Positions 1 to 7,348 of a DNA stretch of 11,755 nt are shown in pieces. A model generated the notes under the pieces. That model saw only the letters and a list, made by a program, of their open reading frames with translations, was not told the origin of the DNA and made no database searches. The DNA is from Bacteroidota bacterium. GTDB lineage: Bacteria > Bacteroidota > Bacteroidia > Chitinophagales > Chitinophagaceae. The translations under genes were made by a program, and so were the position numbers. The first letter of the stretch is position 1. Each line of letters opens with the position of its first letter. The stretch is taken from contig JAEZDA010000019.1 in assembly GCA_023433345.1 (NCBI GenBank), positions 1 through 11,755 of the forward strand, written 5' to 3'.

Positions 1-620
1 GTAGCGCCTACCATCTGCATGGTTTTAATAAGAAAACGGTTGCTGTACATAGCGAGGCGAATGGTGTTGTCGATAGAAAACACTACAAGAATGGTAAGAA
101 TTGCCGTTGCGATCAAAAATATTATCCCGCCGATCTTCACATACTTGCTCACCTTCGTAACGGTGGCCGATGGAAACTGGAATTCTGTAATCACTCCCGG
201 GAAATTACCATGAAGGTTCGCCGAAAGATTATTCAGGCTGTCTGCCTGCACGTAATCAGCCTTTATGTAAAAATCAACGCTTTCAGGAAGAGGATTGGCT
301 TCAATGATGGTCTTCCATGTGGTATCATTTTCTGCATTATACCTTTCCAATGCCATCTCCTTCGTTACATGCTCAATGCGATTCGCATAAGGAAGAGCCG
401 AAATATGATTCACCAAGCTGTCCACCTGTTTCTTAGTTGCAGTGGGTGACAAATATGCATGAACCTGGATGCTCTCTTTCAGGTAATCGCCGGTTTTGCG
501 AAGATTGAGAAAAAACCAGCCCACTATGCCAAATAAAAACAATACGAGCGATACGCCGATGATCGCATATGCATATGTCGGTTTTCCTCTTTTCGCAGAT
601 GCCTTTCCGAATTGTGCCAT
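1..620 (-). CDS. ftsX: Cell division protein FtsX (N-terminal part, cut by window edge)
   Basis: Permease-like partner of the ATPase FtsE in the divisome; in other bacteria FtsEX couples ATP hydrolysis to activation of septal peptidoglycan hydrolases. Read on the minus strand from ATG at 620-618, 206 complete codons are visible and the C-terminus lies outside the window. Seen: a basic cytoplasmic tail (residues 1-15), first membrane helix about 17-38 (core AIIGVSLVLFLFGIVGWFF), a periplasmic domain about 40-160 containing HAYLSPTATKKQVD and the NPLPESVDFYIK stretch typical of FtsX, a second helix about 163-181, then the cytoplasmic loop NTIRLAMYSNRFLIKTMQMV, a hallmark of Bacteroidota FtsX (counterpart of the IRL...IMQLVGAT motif). 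It is divergent from leuS, with a 206-bp spacer. Family identity is confident; partners are inferred. Confidence 0.93.
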   Translation of the reverse strand, partial: MAQFGKASAKRGKPTYAYAIIGVSLVLFLFGIVGWFFLNLRKTGDYLKESIQVHAYLSPTATKKQVDSLVNHISALPYANRIEHVTKEMALERYNAENDTTWKTIIEANPLPESVDFYIKADYVQADSLNNLSANLHGNFPGVITEFQFPSATVTKVSKYVKIGGIIFLIATAILTILVVFSIDNTIRLAMYSNRFLIKTMQMVGA

Positions 621-658
621 AAGATTGTGTGCAGGTTGCGTTTATATTGCGATGCGGG

Positions 659-666
659 CAAAAATA
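659..666 (-). promoter_or_regulatory. Candidate ftsX -7 promoter element
   Basis: On the minus strand this reads TATTTTTG, an exact match to the Bacteroidota -7 consensus TAnnTTTG. Transcription starting 5-8 nt downstream would give a leader of about 30 nt before the ftsX ATG. I see no good TTG/TTTG -33 element at the usual 19-21 nt spacing, so this rests on the -7 box and its position. Confidence 0.4.
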
Positions 667-688
667 AAGGTTTTTAAGTGGTTTGGTT

Positions 689-696
689 TACTTTTG
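689..696 (+). promoter_or_regulatory. Candidate leuS -7 promoter element
   Basis: TACTTTTG, an exact match to TAnnTTTG on the plus strand in the ftsX/leuS divergent spacer. It would give a leader of about 125 nt before the leuS ATG at 827, and no convincing -33 element lies upstream. A weaker alternative nearer the gene is TAACTTTT at 765-772 with TTTT at 743-746 (18-nt spacing). The choice between them is open. Confidence 0.3.
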
Positions 697-826
697 CTCA
701 CTACAAAAACCTGAGGGTCAAATTATAAATTTACCTTCAAGGTTTTCCGGACTGTTTATCAAAATAACTTTTCGTTCACAATAACAATTGCTTGATTTTC
801 TCCCGGAGAAGAGGCTGGGTATTGAT

Positions 827-3800
827 ATGGAATACAATTTTAGCGAGATAGAAGCCAGGTGGCAGCAAAAATGGAAGGATGATAAAATTTATCATGTTAC
901 AAATGATTCTTCCAGGCCGCCATTTTATGTGCTGGATATGTTTCCATACCCGAGTGGCGCAGGGCTGCACGTTGGCCACCCGCTTGGTTATATCGCCAGC
1001 GACATTTTCAGCAGGTACAAAAGGCTGAAGGGATTTAATGTTTTGCACCCGATGGGCTTCGACAGCTTCGGGCTTCCCGCAGAACAATATGCGCTTGAAA
1101 CCGGGCAGCATCCTGCAAACACCACGAGCAAGAATATTGAAACTTTTAAGAACCAACTTAACAAGATAGGTTTCTGCTACGATTGGAGCCGCGAGGTAAG
1201 AACCAGCGATCCGTCGTATTACAAATGGACCCAATGGTTGTTTCTGAAATTATACAACAGTTATTTCTGTAATACACAGCAAAAGGCACTTCCAATTGCG
1301 CTGTTGAAGGAGAAATATGCAACGAAAGGTGCCCTGCCGAAAGACGGCAACTTTATACCAGGCAAACATTTTACTGCTGAACAGTGGAATGGTTTTTCTC
1401 AGAAAGAGCAGGAAGATATCCTGATGACAAGAAGGCTCGCATATTCATCTTACGGTGAAGTAAACTGGTGTGAGGCCCTGGGCACCGTACTTGCTAACGA
1501 TGAGGTTGTAAATGGTGTAAGTGAGCGCGGAGGCTTTCCCGTGGTAAAGAAAAAAATGCGGCAGTGGTTTTTGCGGATTACCGCCTATGCAGAAAGATTG
1601 CTCAAAGGGCTGGATCAACTGGATTTCTCAGATTCGATGAAGGAAATGCAACGTAACTGGATCGGGCGGAGCGAAGGTGCCGAACTTGAATTCTCGGTAT
1701 TAGGCGTCGGAGAAAACATCAGGGTTTATACAACGAGGCCGGAAACAATTTTCGGTGTAGACTTTTTAGTGCTCGCGCCGGAACATGCATTGGTGGAAGA
1801 GATTACCACAGCGGAACAACGGAAGGCCATAGACGAATATGTAGAATACGTAAAAAGCCGCAGCGACCGCGAAAGAATGACAGAAGTGAAACAGGTGACG
1901 GGTTGTTTTACTGGCGCTTATGCTATAAATCCTTTCAACAGCAGGCAGGTTCCCATATATATTGCTGAGTATGTACTGGCAGGATATGGTACCGGGGCCA
2001 TCATGGCAGTCCCCAGTGGAGATCAGCGCGATTTCCTGTTTGCTAAGCATTTTAAAATAGAGATAACAAACATAATCGGAGATGCTTTTTCAGGAGAGGA
2101 AGCAAACCCGACTTATGAGGCCGTTCTTCATCATTCAGGATTTCTTGATGGCTTGAAAATGAAGGAAGCATTCAACATTGCGCTCGCAAAGATCGCGGAA
2201 CTCGGTATCGGTAAAAGAAAAGTGAATTATAAAATGCGCGATGCAGGCTTCAGCCGTCAGCGTTATTGGGGCGAACCTTTTCCTGTTATATGGAAGGAAG
2301 GCATACCTAAACCGATAGATGAATCGGAACTACCACTTGAGCTTCCCCATGTTGAAAAATACAGTGCCGGCCCCGGGGGTGAAGGTCCGCTTGCTAACGT
2401 TTACGAATGGACGCATTTACCTGACGGATCACGCAGGGAAACTTCAACCATGCCGGGATATGCCGGGTCCTCATGGTACTTCCTCCGCTACATGGATCCG
2501 AAAAACGAAAATGAATTTTGCAGCCGAAGCGCCAGCGATTACTGGGGCCAGGTGGATGTATATATAGGTGGAACGGAGCACGCAGTAGGCCATTTGTTGT
2601 ACAGTCGTATGTGGACGAAAGTGCTGTACGACCTTGACCTGATCGGCTTCGATGAGCCTTATAAAAAACTTGTGAACCAGGGAATGATCCAGGGTAGCAG
2701 CAGGCTGGTTTACAGACTTAACCTTAACACTGCTGAGAAGATCGCGGCAAAATATTTTAACGGTGTAAAGAATTTTAATATTGAGAAAGAAGTAAAAATA
2801 AATGGGAACATATTCGATTATTACATACCCGAACTAAAGCTGGCAATAGACATCACTTCAAATAAGATCCTGCGTCAAAGAGTGAAGGGATTCATGGACG
2901 CGAAGGAAAAAGTTTCAGATGATACGAAGGCTGTTTTCATTTCCGAAATAGAGGTGTTTGAAAAGATCCGGCTGGGTAAAGAAAGCTTCCAGCAGTGGGT
3001 GCAACAATTGATTGATACCGGTGAAGACTACCAGTCTCCGGCATCAGATAAGGATTCGTTTTTTATAAGCAACGGGTTTGTTGATAAGCTTGATCTTGAA
3101 GATGTGGATGTTCTCCATGTTGATGTATCCCTGGTTGATGGGCTGGAACTCGACCTCACCCGTTTTAAAGGCTGGAGAGCGGAGTATCGTGAAGCGGAAT
3201 TTATTCTGGAAGACGGGAAGTATATATGTGGCGTGGAGATCGAAAAAATGTCTAAGAGTAAATACAATACTGTAAACCCCGATGAGCTTTGCGCGCGCTA
3301 TGGGGCAGACACTTTCAGAATGTATGAAATGTTCCTCGGCCCTGTGGAAGCCAGCAAGCCGTGGGATACCAAAGGCATTGAAGGTGTTCACCGCTTTTTG
3401 AAAAAACTGTGGCGCCTGTTTTATAATGATCATGAATTTATTGTTACTTCAGATAGCGCAACAACAGCCGAACTGAAAGTTCTGCACAAAGCGATCAAAA
3501 AAATAGAGCAGGACACTTCATCATTTTCATTTAATACGGCGGTTAGTGCATTCATGGTTTGTGTAAATGAACTGACAGATTTGAAATGCCATAAAAAAGA
3601 AATCCTTGAGCAACTTCTGATATTGCTTTCACCCTATGCGCCGCATATCACAGAGGAACTTTGGCATAGGTGCGGAAATGAATCGAGCATTCTTAACAGT
3701 GCTTACCCGGTTCTGAACGATTCATTTCTTGTAGAATCGGCAAAAGATTATCCTGTTTCAGTGAATGGCAAACTGCGAACGAACATTTCCATTTCGCTGA

Positions 3801-3925
3801 ATGCGGATGTTAAGGAAGTGGAGGATATTGTGTTGAATGACGACATCGTAAAGAAATGGCTGGATGGGAAGTTGCACAAAAAAATAATTTTCGTTCCCGG
3901 GAAGATGGTGAACGTGGTCGTGTAA
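827..3925 (+). CDS. leuS: Leucine--tRNA ligase with a large internal insertion
   Basis: Class I aminoacyl-tRNA synthetase charging tRNA-Leu with leucine in the cytoplasm. I choose ATG 827 (protein MEYNFSEIEARWQQKWK, 1032 aa) because class I LeuRS starts just before this segment; the frame is open to a TTG at 788 but those 13 codons look non-homologous. Seen, in 1032-aa numbering: PYPSGAGLHVGH with the HIGH-type HVGH at 48-51; the Bacteroidota-type extended segment ending in EVNWCEALGTVLANDEVVNG; CP1 editing domain with TTRPETIFGVDF (302-313) and GTGAIMAVPSGDQRDF, including the conserved editing Asp at 402; GYAGSSWYFLRYMDP; KMSKS at 807-811; and a C-terminal anticodon-binding domain with LSPYAPHITEELW. 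Bacteroidota LeuRS is usually about 920-930 aa by my recollection; the surplus sits at residues 632-742, described separately. Probably co-transcribed with the M23 gene 18 nt downstream. Confidence 0.97.
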   Translation: MEYNFSEIEARWQQKWKDDKIYHVTNDSSRPPFYVLDMFPYPSGAGLHVGHPLGYIASDIFSRYKRLKGFNVLHPMGFDSFGLPAEQYALETGQHPANTTSKNIETFKNQLNKIGFCYDWSREVRTSDPSYYKWTQWLFLKLYNSYFCNTQQKALPIALLKEKYATKGALPKDGNFIPGKHFTAEQWNGFSQKEQEDILMTRRLAYSSYGEVNWCEALGTVLANDEVVNGVSERGGFPVVKKKMRQWFLRITAYAERLLKGLDQLDFSDSMKEMQRNWIGRSEGAELEFSVLGVGENIRVYTTRPETIFGVDFLVLAPEHALVEEITTAEQRKAIDEYVEYVKSRSDRERMTEVKQVTGCFTGAYAINPFNSRQVPIYIAEYVLAGYGTGAIMAVPSGDQRDFLFAKHFKIEITNIIGDAFSGEEANPTYEAVLHHSGFLDGLKMKEAFNIALAKIAELGIGKRKVNYKMRDAGFSRQRYWGEPFPVIWKEGIPKPIDESELPLELPHVEKYSAGPGGEGPLANVYEWTHLPDGSRRETSTMPGYAGSSWYFLRYMDPKNENEFCSRSASDYWGQVDVYIGGTEHAVGHLLYSRMWTKVLYDLDLIGFDEPYKKLVNQGMIQGSSRLVYRLNLNTAEKIAAKYFNGVKNFNIEKEVKINGNIFDYYIPELKLAIDITSNKILRQRVKGFMDAKEKVSDDTKAVFISEIEVFEKIRLGKESFQQWVQQLIDTGEDYQSPASDKDSFFISNGFVDKLDLEDVDVLHVDVSLVDGLELDLTRFKGWRAEYREAEFILEDGKYICGVEIEKMSKSKYNTVNPDELCARYGADTFRMYEMFLGPVEASKPWDTKGIEGVHRFLKKLWRLFYNDHEFIVTSDSATTAELKVLHKAIKKIEQDTSSFSFNTAVSAFMVCVNELTDLKCHKKEILEQLLILLSPYAPHITEELWHRCGNESSILNSAYPVLNDSFLVESAKDYPVSVNGKLRTNISISLNADVKEVEDIVLNDDIVKKWLDGKLHKKIIFVPGKMVNVVV
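2720..3052 (+). other. Unusual inserted domain within LeuRS
   Basis: About 111 in-frame residues (632-742 of LeuRS) lie between LVNQGMIQGSSRLVYRL and the segment leading to HVDV and KMSKS. Bacteroidota homologues I recall have only a short linker here, with an FVS-G motif, which appears after the insert as FFISNG. The insert begins with a helix-like TAEKIAAKYF, followed by FNIEKEVKINGNIFDYY, IPELKLAIDITSNK, then a helix and a strand KAVFISEIE. The pattern V-x-I-x-G-x-x-x-DYY-x-PELKLAIDI resembles DUF559/VSR-type PD-(D/E)XK nuclease-fold proteins. The usual Gly-x-x-His after the second acidic residue is missing, so nuclease activity is not supported. By hand count 2761-2820 is 25% GC, against about 48% at 2641-2700. 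Confidence 0.6.
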
Positions 3926-3943
3926 ACACAAAATGGTTTCCGG

Positions 3944-4630
3944 ATGATCAACGACAGATCTTATGAAGAAATAATGGAGCTCAATGCAGATCATCTGCAC
4001 CCCGTGGTTCTGCCGGGCGACGGAAAGAATGCGCCCAGGTTCATCGACCTTTCAGTTTCTTCGGCTGTTGGTACGCCGGAGATTTGGGAAAACCCTGAGC
4101 TCGGCGCACGTTTTTTCGACGAAATGCGAGCGAAGGAAAATGTGCCTTTCTTTTATGGAGGCTACCGCGAACTCCGGAGTGTTTATAACAGGTTCAAACA
4201 TTTCAACGACAGAAGTGAACCACGGAATTTTCATCTTGGCCTGGACGTTTGGGCCCCGGCAGGCACTCCACTTTATGTTCCCTGGGGCGGAATGGTTCAT
4301 AGCTTCAAATTCAATGAGCAGAAAGGAGATTATGGAGCTACCATCATTTTACAGCACCAAATTTCAGGATTGAATTTTTATACCTTGTACGGGCATCTCT
4401 CGCTGAAAAGCTTCATCGGGCTTGAGGCAGGGGTTTTTTTAACAAGGGGCGTTGAGTTTGCAAGTATTGGCGCGCCCGAAGAAAATGGTCAATGGATACC
4501 GCATCTTCACTTCCAGGTTATTCTTGATATACAGCACTATGTAGGCGATTATCCCGGCGTTTGCACGCTTTCACAGGCGCCGGCATTTTTAAGTAACAGC
4601 CCGGACCCCGGATATTTCTTCCGCTTTTAG
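3944..4630 (+). CDS. M23-family (LytM-type) metallopeptidase-domain protein, no signal peptide
   Basis: A 228-aa protein with a zinc metallopeptidase domain of the LytM/M23 type; characterised members cut peptidoglycan cross-bridges or peptide stems. Seen: HxxxD at H97/D101 (HLGLDVWAPAGTPLYVP), YGHLS with H151, and HxH at 187-189 (PHLHFQV). By comparison with LytM, H97, D101 and H189 would bind zinc and H151 and H187 would be catalytic, so the site is intact. Residues 1-90 contain HLHPVV and FYGGYRELRSVY but no hydrophobic signal or membrane segment. Similar proteins occur alone in Bacteroidota, and as I recall the same domain lies inside aminotransferase class III fusions elsewhere; the substrate is therefore uncertain. 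Start 3944 is the first usable ATG after leuS (the ATG at 3933 stops at once); ATG 3974 in the same frame is possible. Likely in operon with leuS. Confidence 0.85.
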   Translation: MINDRSYEEIMELNADHLHPVVLPGDGKNAPRFIDLSVSSAVGTPEIWENPELGARFFDEMRAKENVPFFYGGYRELRSVYNRFKHFNDRSEPRNFHLGLDVWAPAGTPLYVPWGGMVHSFKFNEQKGDYGATIILQHQISGLNFYTLYGHLSLKSFIGLEAGVFLTRGVEFASIGAPEENGQWIPHLHFQVILDIQHYVGDYPGVCTLSQAPAFLSNSPDPGYFFRF

Positions 4631-4653
4631 TCTTAAAATTGATAACCGGTACG

Positions 4654-4685
4654 TTTAATGCAGTAATTGCACGATATTATATTTA
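4654..4685 (+). promoter_or_regulatory. Candidate dxs promoter (-33/-7)
   Basis: TTTA at 4654-4657 and TATATTTA at 4678-4685 are separated by 20 nt, close to the Bacteroidota pattern TTTG-N19-21-TAnnTTTG with one mismatch in each box. The predicted start near 4691 leaves a leader of about 28 nt before the dxs ATG. Spacing and location are good; the base matches are imperfect. Confidence 0.4.
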
Positions 4686-4718
4686 ATTTTATCCCCTATT
4701 CAAGCCCCACAAATCAAA

Positions 4719-6656
4719 ATGGAAATCAGTCCCGGCGAGCTTCTTAAACAAATAAATTCTCCAGCCGATCTTAAAAAACTGAGTAAAGATCAGTTGCTAC
4801 AGGTCAGTGAGGAATTGAGGCAATATGTTGTTGATGTGGTGAGCGTGCATGGCGGCCATTTTGGTGCGAGTCTGGGAGTTGTGGAATTGAGCGTTGCCCT
4901 GCATTATGTTTTCAACACGCCCTACGATCAATTGGTATGGGATGTAGGTCATCAGGCCTATGGGCACAAAATTCTTACCGGCCGGCGCGATGTTTTTATC
5001 ACAAACAGAAAGTATAAAGGCATAAGTGGGTTCCCCAAGAGAAGTGAAAGTGAATTCGACACTTTTGGCGTCGGGCATTCATCCACGTCAATTTCGGCAG
5101 CTCTGGGCATGGCCATGGCATCGCATTATAAAGGAGAAAAAGACAGGCAGCACATTGCGGTTATCGGAGATGGTGCTTTAACGGCGGGTATTGCTTTTGA
5201 AGCGATGAATCATGCCGGAATAGAAAAGAGCAACGTTCTTATTATTTTGAACGATAACTGCATGAGCATTGATCCTAATGTTGGTGCTTTGAAAGAATAT
5301 TTGACAGACATCACAACCTCTCATACTTTCAACGATTTTCGCGACAGTATATGGAAGGCCTTAGGCAAACTCCCGGTGGGCAAGCATTTCACCCGTGATA
5401 TTGCGGGCAAACTTGAGGCTGCTTTAAAGGGGATGGTGAGTAAAAGCAGTAACCTTTTTGAAGCGCTTAAGCTCCGGTATTTTGGTCCGGTTGACGGGCA
5501 CAACGTTACCAAGTTGGTTGATATACTCAGCGATCTGAAAGATATCCAGGGTCCGAAAATTCTTCACATTAAAACGGTGAAGGGGAAAGGCTATGAACTC
5601 GCTGAAAAAGATCAAACCAAGTGGCATGCGCCGGGGTTGTTTGATAAAGTAACGGGTGAAATTTATAAGAAGAAGTTCAAAATTCCCCAACCACCGAAAT
5701 ACCAGGATGTGTTCGGGCATACCATTATAGAACTTGCAGAGCAAAATGAAAAGATCTTCGGAATTACACCGGCAATGCCGAGCGGATCTTCTCTCAAATT
5801 CATGATGGAGAAAATGCCTGACAGGGCCTTCGATGTGGGCATTTGCGAACAACATGCCGTTACCTTAAGTGCCGGAATGGCAACGCAGGGGATGAAAGTT
5901 TTCTGCAACATCTACTCTTCCTTTATGCAGCGCGCTTATGATATGGTGGTGCACGATGTGGCCATTCAGAAGCTGCCCGTAATTTTTTGTCTAGACAGGG
6001 CCGGGCTGGTTGGCGAAGATGGACCAACACATCATGGGTGTTATGATATAGCCTATATGCGCTGCATACCAAATATGATCGTTGCGGCCCCGATGAATGA
6101 ATCGGAATTGCGAAACATGATGTACACGGCACAGTTAGACAGTACCACATTACCTTTCTCGATCCGCTATCCGCGCGGAGAAGGTGTAATGCCGGAATGG
6201 AGAACTCCTTTCAAAGAAATTGCGATCGGCAAAGGACGCAAGCTCAAAGATGGTGATGGCGTAGCTATCCTTTCTTTCGGTCACCCGGGGAACTTTGCAT
6301 CTGCAGCAATAAGAGATCTGCGTGCTGATGGCTTAAATCCCGCACATTACGACATACGTTTTGCAAAACCACTTGATGAAGAAATGCTGCATGAAGTGTT
6401 TTCGAAATTCAAAAAGGTGATCACCGTAGAAGACGGTACAGTTGTTGGCGGCTTTGGTTCTGCAGTGCTCGAATTCATGAATGAACATGGCTATAAGGCC
6501 GATGTGAAGATCATGGGCATACCAGACGCATTGGTTGAACACGGAACTCCAAAGCAATTGTATGAAGAGATCGGCCTCGATGCAGCTCATATTGCCGACG
6601 CCGTGAGGAGCATGATGAACACGAGCATAACTGTCAGTGAAATAATTTCAACATAG
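4719..6656 (+). CDS. dxs: 1-deoxy-D-xylulose-5-phosphate synthase
   Basis: Condenses pyruvate and glyceraldehyde 3-phosphate to 1-deoxy-D-xylulose 5-phosphate, the first and usually rate-limiting step of the MEP isoprenoid pathway; the product also feeds thiamine and, in some bacteria, pyridoxal synthesis. The 645-aa length is normal. Seen: GGHFGASLGVVEL with the conserved His47, WDVGHQAYGHKILTGRR, VGHSSTSISAALG, the thiamine diphosphate motif starting GDG (150-152) and ending NDN (178-180), YFGPVDGHN, KGKGYELAEKD, the catalytic Glu377 in GICEQHAVTLSAG, and DRAGLVGEDGPTHHG. The C-terminal transketolase domain ends with VEDGTVVGGFGSAV and IPDALVEHGTP. The ATG fits the family start, and 88 nt separate it from the preceding gene, enough for its own promoter. 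No frameshift or missing key residue is seen. Confidence 0.97.
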   Translation: MEISPGELLKQINSPADLKKLSKDQLLQVSEELRQYVVDVVSVHGGHFGASLGVVELSVALHYVFNTPYDQLVWDVGHQAYGHKILTGRRDVFITNRKYKGISGFPKRSESEFDTFGVGHSSTSISAALGMAMASHYKGEKDRQHIAVIGDGALTAGIAFEAMNHAGIEKSNVLIILNDNCMSIDPNVGALKEYLTDITTSHTFNDFRDSIWKALGKLPVGKHFTRDIAGKLEAALKGMVSKSSNLFEALKLRYFGPVDGHNVTKLVDILSDLKDIQGPKILHIKTVKGKGYELAEKDQTKWHAPGLFDKVTGEIYKKKFKIPQPPKYQDVFGHTIIELAEQNEKIFGITPAMPSGSSLKFMMEKMPDRAFDVGICEQHAVTLSAGMATQGMKVFCNIYSSFMQRAYDMVVHDVAIQKLPVIFCLDRAGLVGEDGPTHHGCYDIAYMRCIPNMIVAAPMNESELRNMMYTAQLDSTTLPFSIRYPRGEGVMPEWRTPFKEIAIGKGRKLKDGDGVAILSFGHPGNFASAAIRDLRADGLNPAHYDIRFAKPLDEEMLHEVFSKFKKVITVEDGTVVGGFGSAVLEFMNEHGYKADVKIMGIPDALVEHGTPKQLYEEIGLDAAHIADAVRSMMNTSITVSEIIST

Positions 6657-6669
6657 CATCTACGCCTCG

Positions 6670-6705
6670 CCGTTAGTATTATATTTGTTTTCAAATTACT
6701 AACGG
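6670..6705. repeat. Perfect 9-bp inverted repeat around a -7 promoter element
   Basis: Left arm CCGTTAGTA at 6670-6678 and right arm TACTAACGG at 6697-6705, exact reverse complements separated by 18 nt. The right arm ends one base before the lipoprotein ATG at 6707. No T-run follows, so it is a poor intrinsic terminator for dxs. It could be an operator or a hairpin at the 5' end of the lipoprotein mRNA. Confidence 0.75.
6680..6687 (+). promoter_or_regulatory. Candidate -7 element for the lipoprotein gene
   Basis: TATATTTG, an exact match to TAnnTTTG, lies in the loop of the 6670-6705 inverted repeat. A start 5-8 nt downstream would give a leader of roughly 12-15 nt that includes the right arm of the repeat. 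No clear -33 box is visible, so the promoter may need an activator or be weak. Confidence 0.45.
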
Positions 6706-6706
6706 T

Positions 6707-7219
6707 ATGAGTCTTCAGAGGTTTATCTTTCCGGTTGCCTGCGCTGTGGTTTTGTCATCCTGTAGCGGAGTTTTAACCCACAATGAGGATGCACGCGTTG
6801 AAGCCCGGGAGGCTAAGGCCGATACCTCGCATGAAATTTCCCTAAATAGTACTGAAGGAAAGAATGAAAACCTCGCCGTGGAGAGTTCAGTTAAGAATCC
6901 GCAAGCGAAGGAAAAAGGAGGCGCTCAGGTTAACGCCCGGCTGGGTAAATATGGATGCGTTGCTTCGAAGTACAGGAATGGAGAATACGAATTCATTCCG
7001 CGGGGGTCTGTAATTTTAAGATCAGGGGGAAATTATTCATACCAGGGCTTTGAAGAACCTTCAACAGGAACTTTCAGCACTGATACTGATGGAAACATTT
7101 TTTTTAATGGTGGTTATTTAAAAGATGGAAAAGCAGAGAAGACAGATCGCGAAGGAAAGTATTTGCTAACCTTCCCGGCAAACCCTGATAATAGGTGGAC
7201 GATGACCTTTGTCGATTAA
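6707..7219 (+). CDS. Putative lipoprotein of unknown function
   Basis: I do not recognise a named family for this 170-aa protein. Seen: a lipoprotein signal peptide (MSLQRFIFPVACAVVLSSC) with lipobox LSSC at 16-19, so Cys19 should be acylated and the protein anchored to a membrane facing the periplasm or surface. Residues 24-76 form a charged, low-complexity linker. Residues 77-170 look like a compact beta-rich domain: LGKYGC, a RGSVILRSGGNYSYQG strand pair, GTFSTDTDGNIFFNGGYL, and a C-terminal WTMTFVD strand. That layout recalls small secreted or lipoprotein domains with a G-x-Y-C start and a GxY/GTY/FxGG beta pattern, but this is a resemblance only. Start ATG 6707 is fixed by the signal peptide. 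The gene lies 50 nt after dxs in the same direction, but the -7 element in the gap suggests separate transcription. Convergent with scpA. Confidence 0.75.
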   Translation: MSLQRFIFPVACAVVLSSCSGVLTHNEDARVEAREAKADTSHEISLNSTEGKNENLAVESSVKNPQAKEKGGAQVNARLGKYGCVASKYRNGEYEFIPRGSVILRSGGNYSYQGFEEPSTGTFSTDTDGNIFFNGGYLKDGKAEKTDREGKYLLTFPANPDNRWTMTFVD

Positions 7220-7290
7220 AAAGTCAAAAGGTAAAATTCAAGCCACACTCGTTACCAGCCTTCGAACAAATAATTAAAAATCCAACCAGG

Positions 7291-7346
7291 AATTACCAAC
7301 TACGAATTACCAACTACGAACTACCAACTACGAACTACCAACTACC
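7291..7346. repeat. Heptamer tandem repeat array (four 14-bp units)
   Basis: Eight consecutive 7-bp units with consensus AAYTACS, arranged as four 14-bp units: AATTACCAACTACG twice, AACTACCAACTACG, then AACTACCAACTACC. A degenerate ninth unit (AACTAAT) follows at 7347-7353. The array lies between the convergent lipoprotein and scpA genes. On the minus strand every heptamer carries a TAG or TAA, and because 7 is not a multiple of 3 these fall in all three frames. The scpA stop codon (7349-7351) is in the degenerate ninth unit. The plus strand has no stop within the array. Confidence 0.9.
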
Positions 7347-7348
7347 AA

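Noticed and set aside
776..1234. 152-codon open frame on the minus strand opposite the start of leuS
   Set aside because: Lies fully antisense to the conserved HIGH region of leuS, has no recognisable motif, and is expected as a shadow of the coding strand.
2720..3052. Intein or mobile intron in leuS
   Set aside because: The segment lacks the N-terminal Cys/Ser and C-terminal His-Asn of inteins, stays in frame, and is too short for an endonuclease-bearing element; an inserted protein domain is the simpler reading.
3044..3433. 129-codon minus-strand frame opposite leuS near KMSKS
   Set aside because: Antisense shadow of a conserved catalytic region; no family features seen.
4640..4675. Small palindrome ACCGGT and TGCA repeats before dxs
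   Set aside because: Very short and expected by chance; no T-run to make a terminator.
5424..5855. 143-codon minus-strand frame within dxs
   Set aside because: Overlaps the conserved core of dxs completely and shows no independent signal.
7291..7346. CRISPR array
   Set aside because: Units are 7 or 14 bp with no unique spacers and there are no cas genes nearby.
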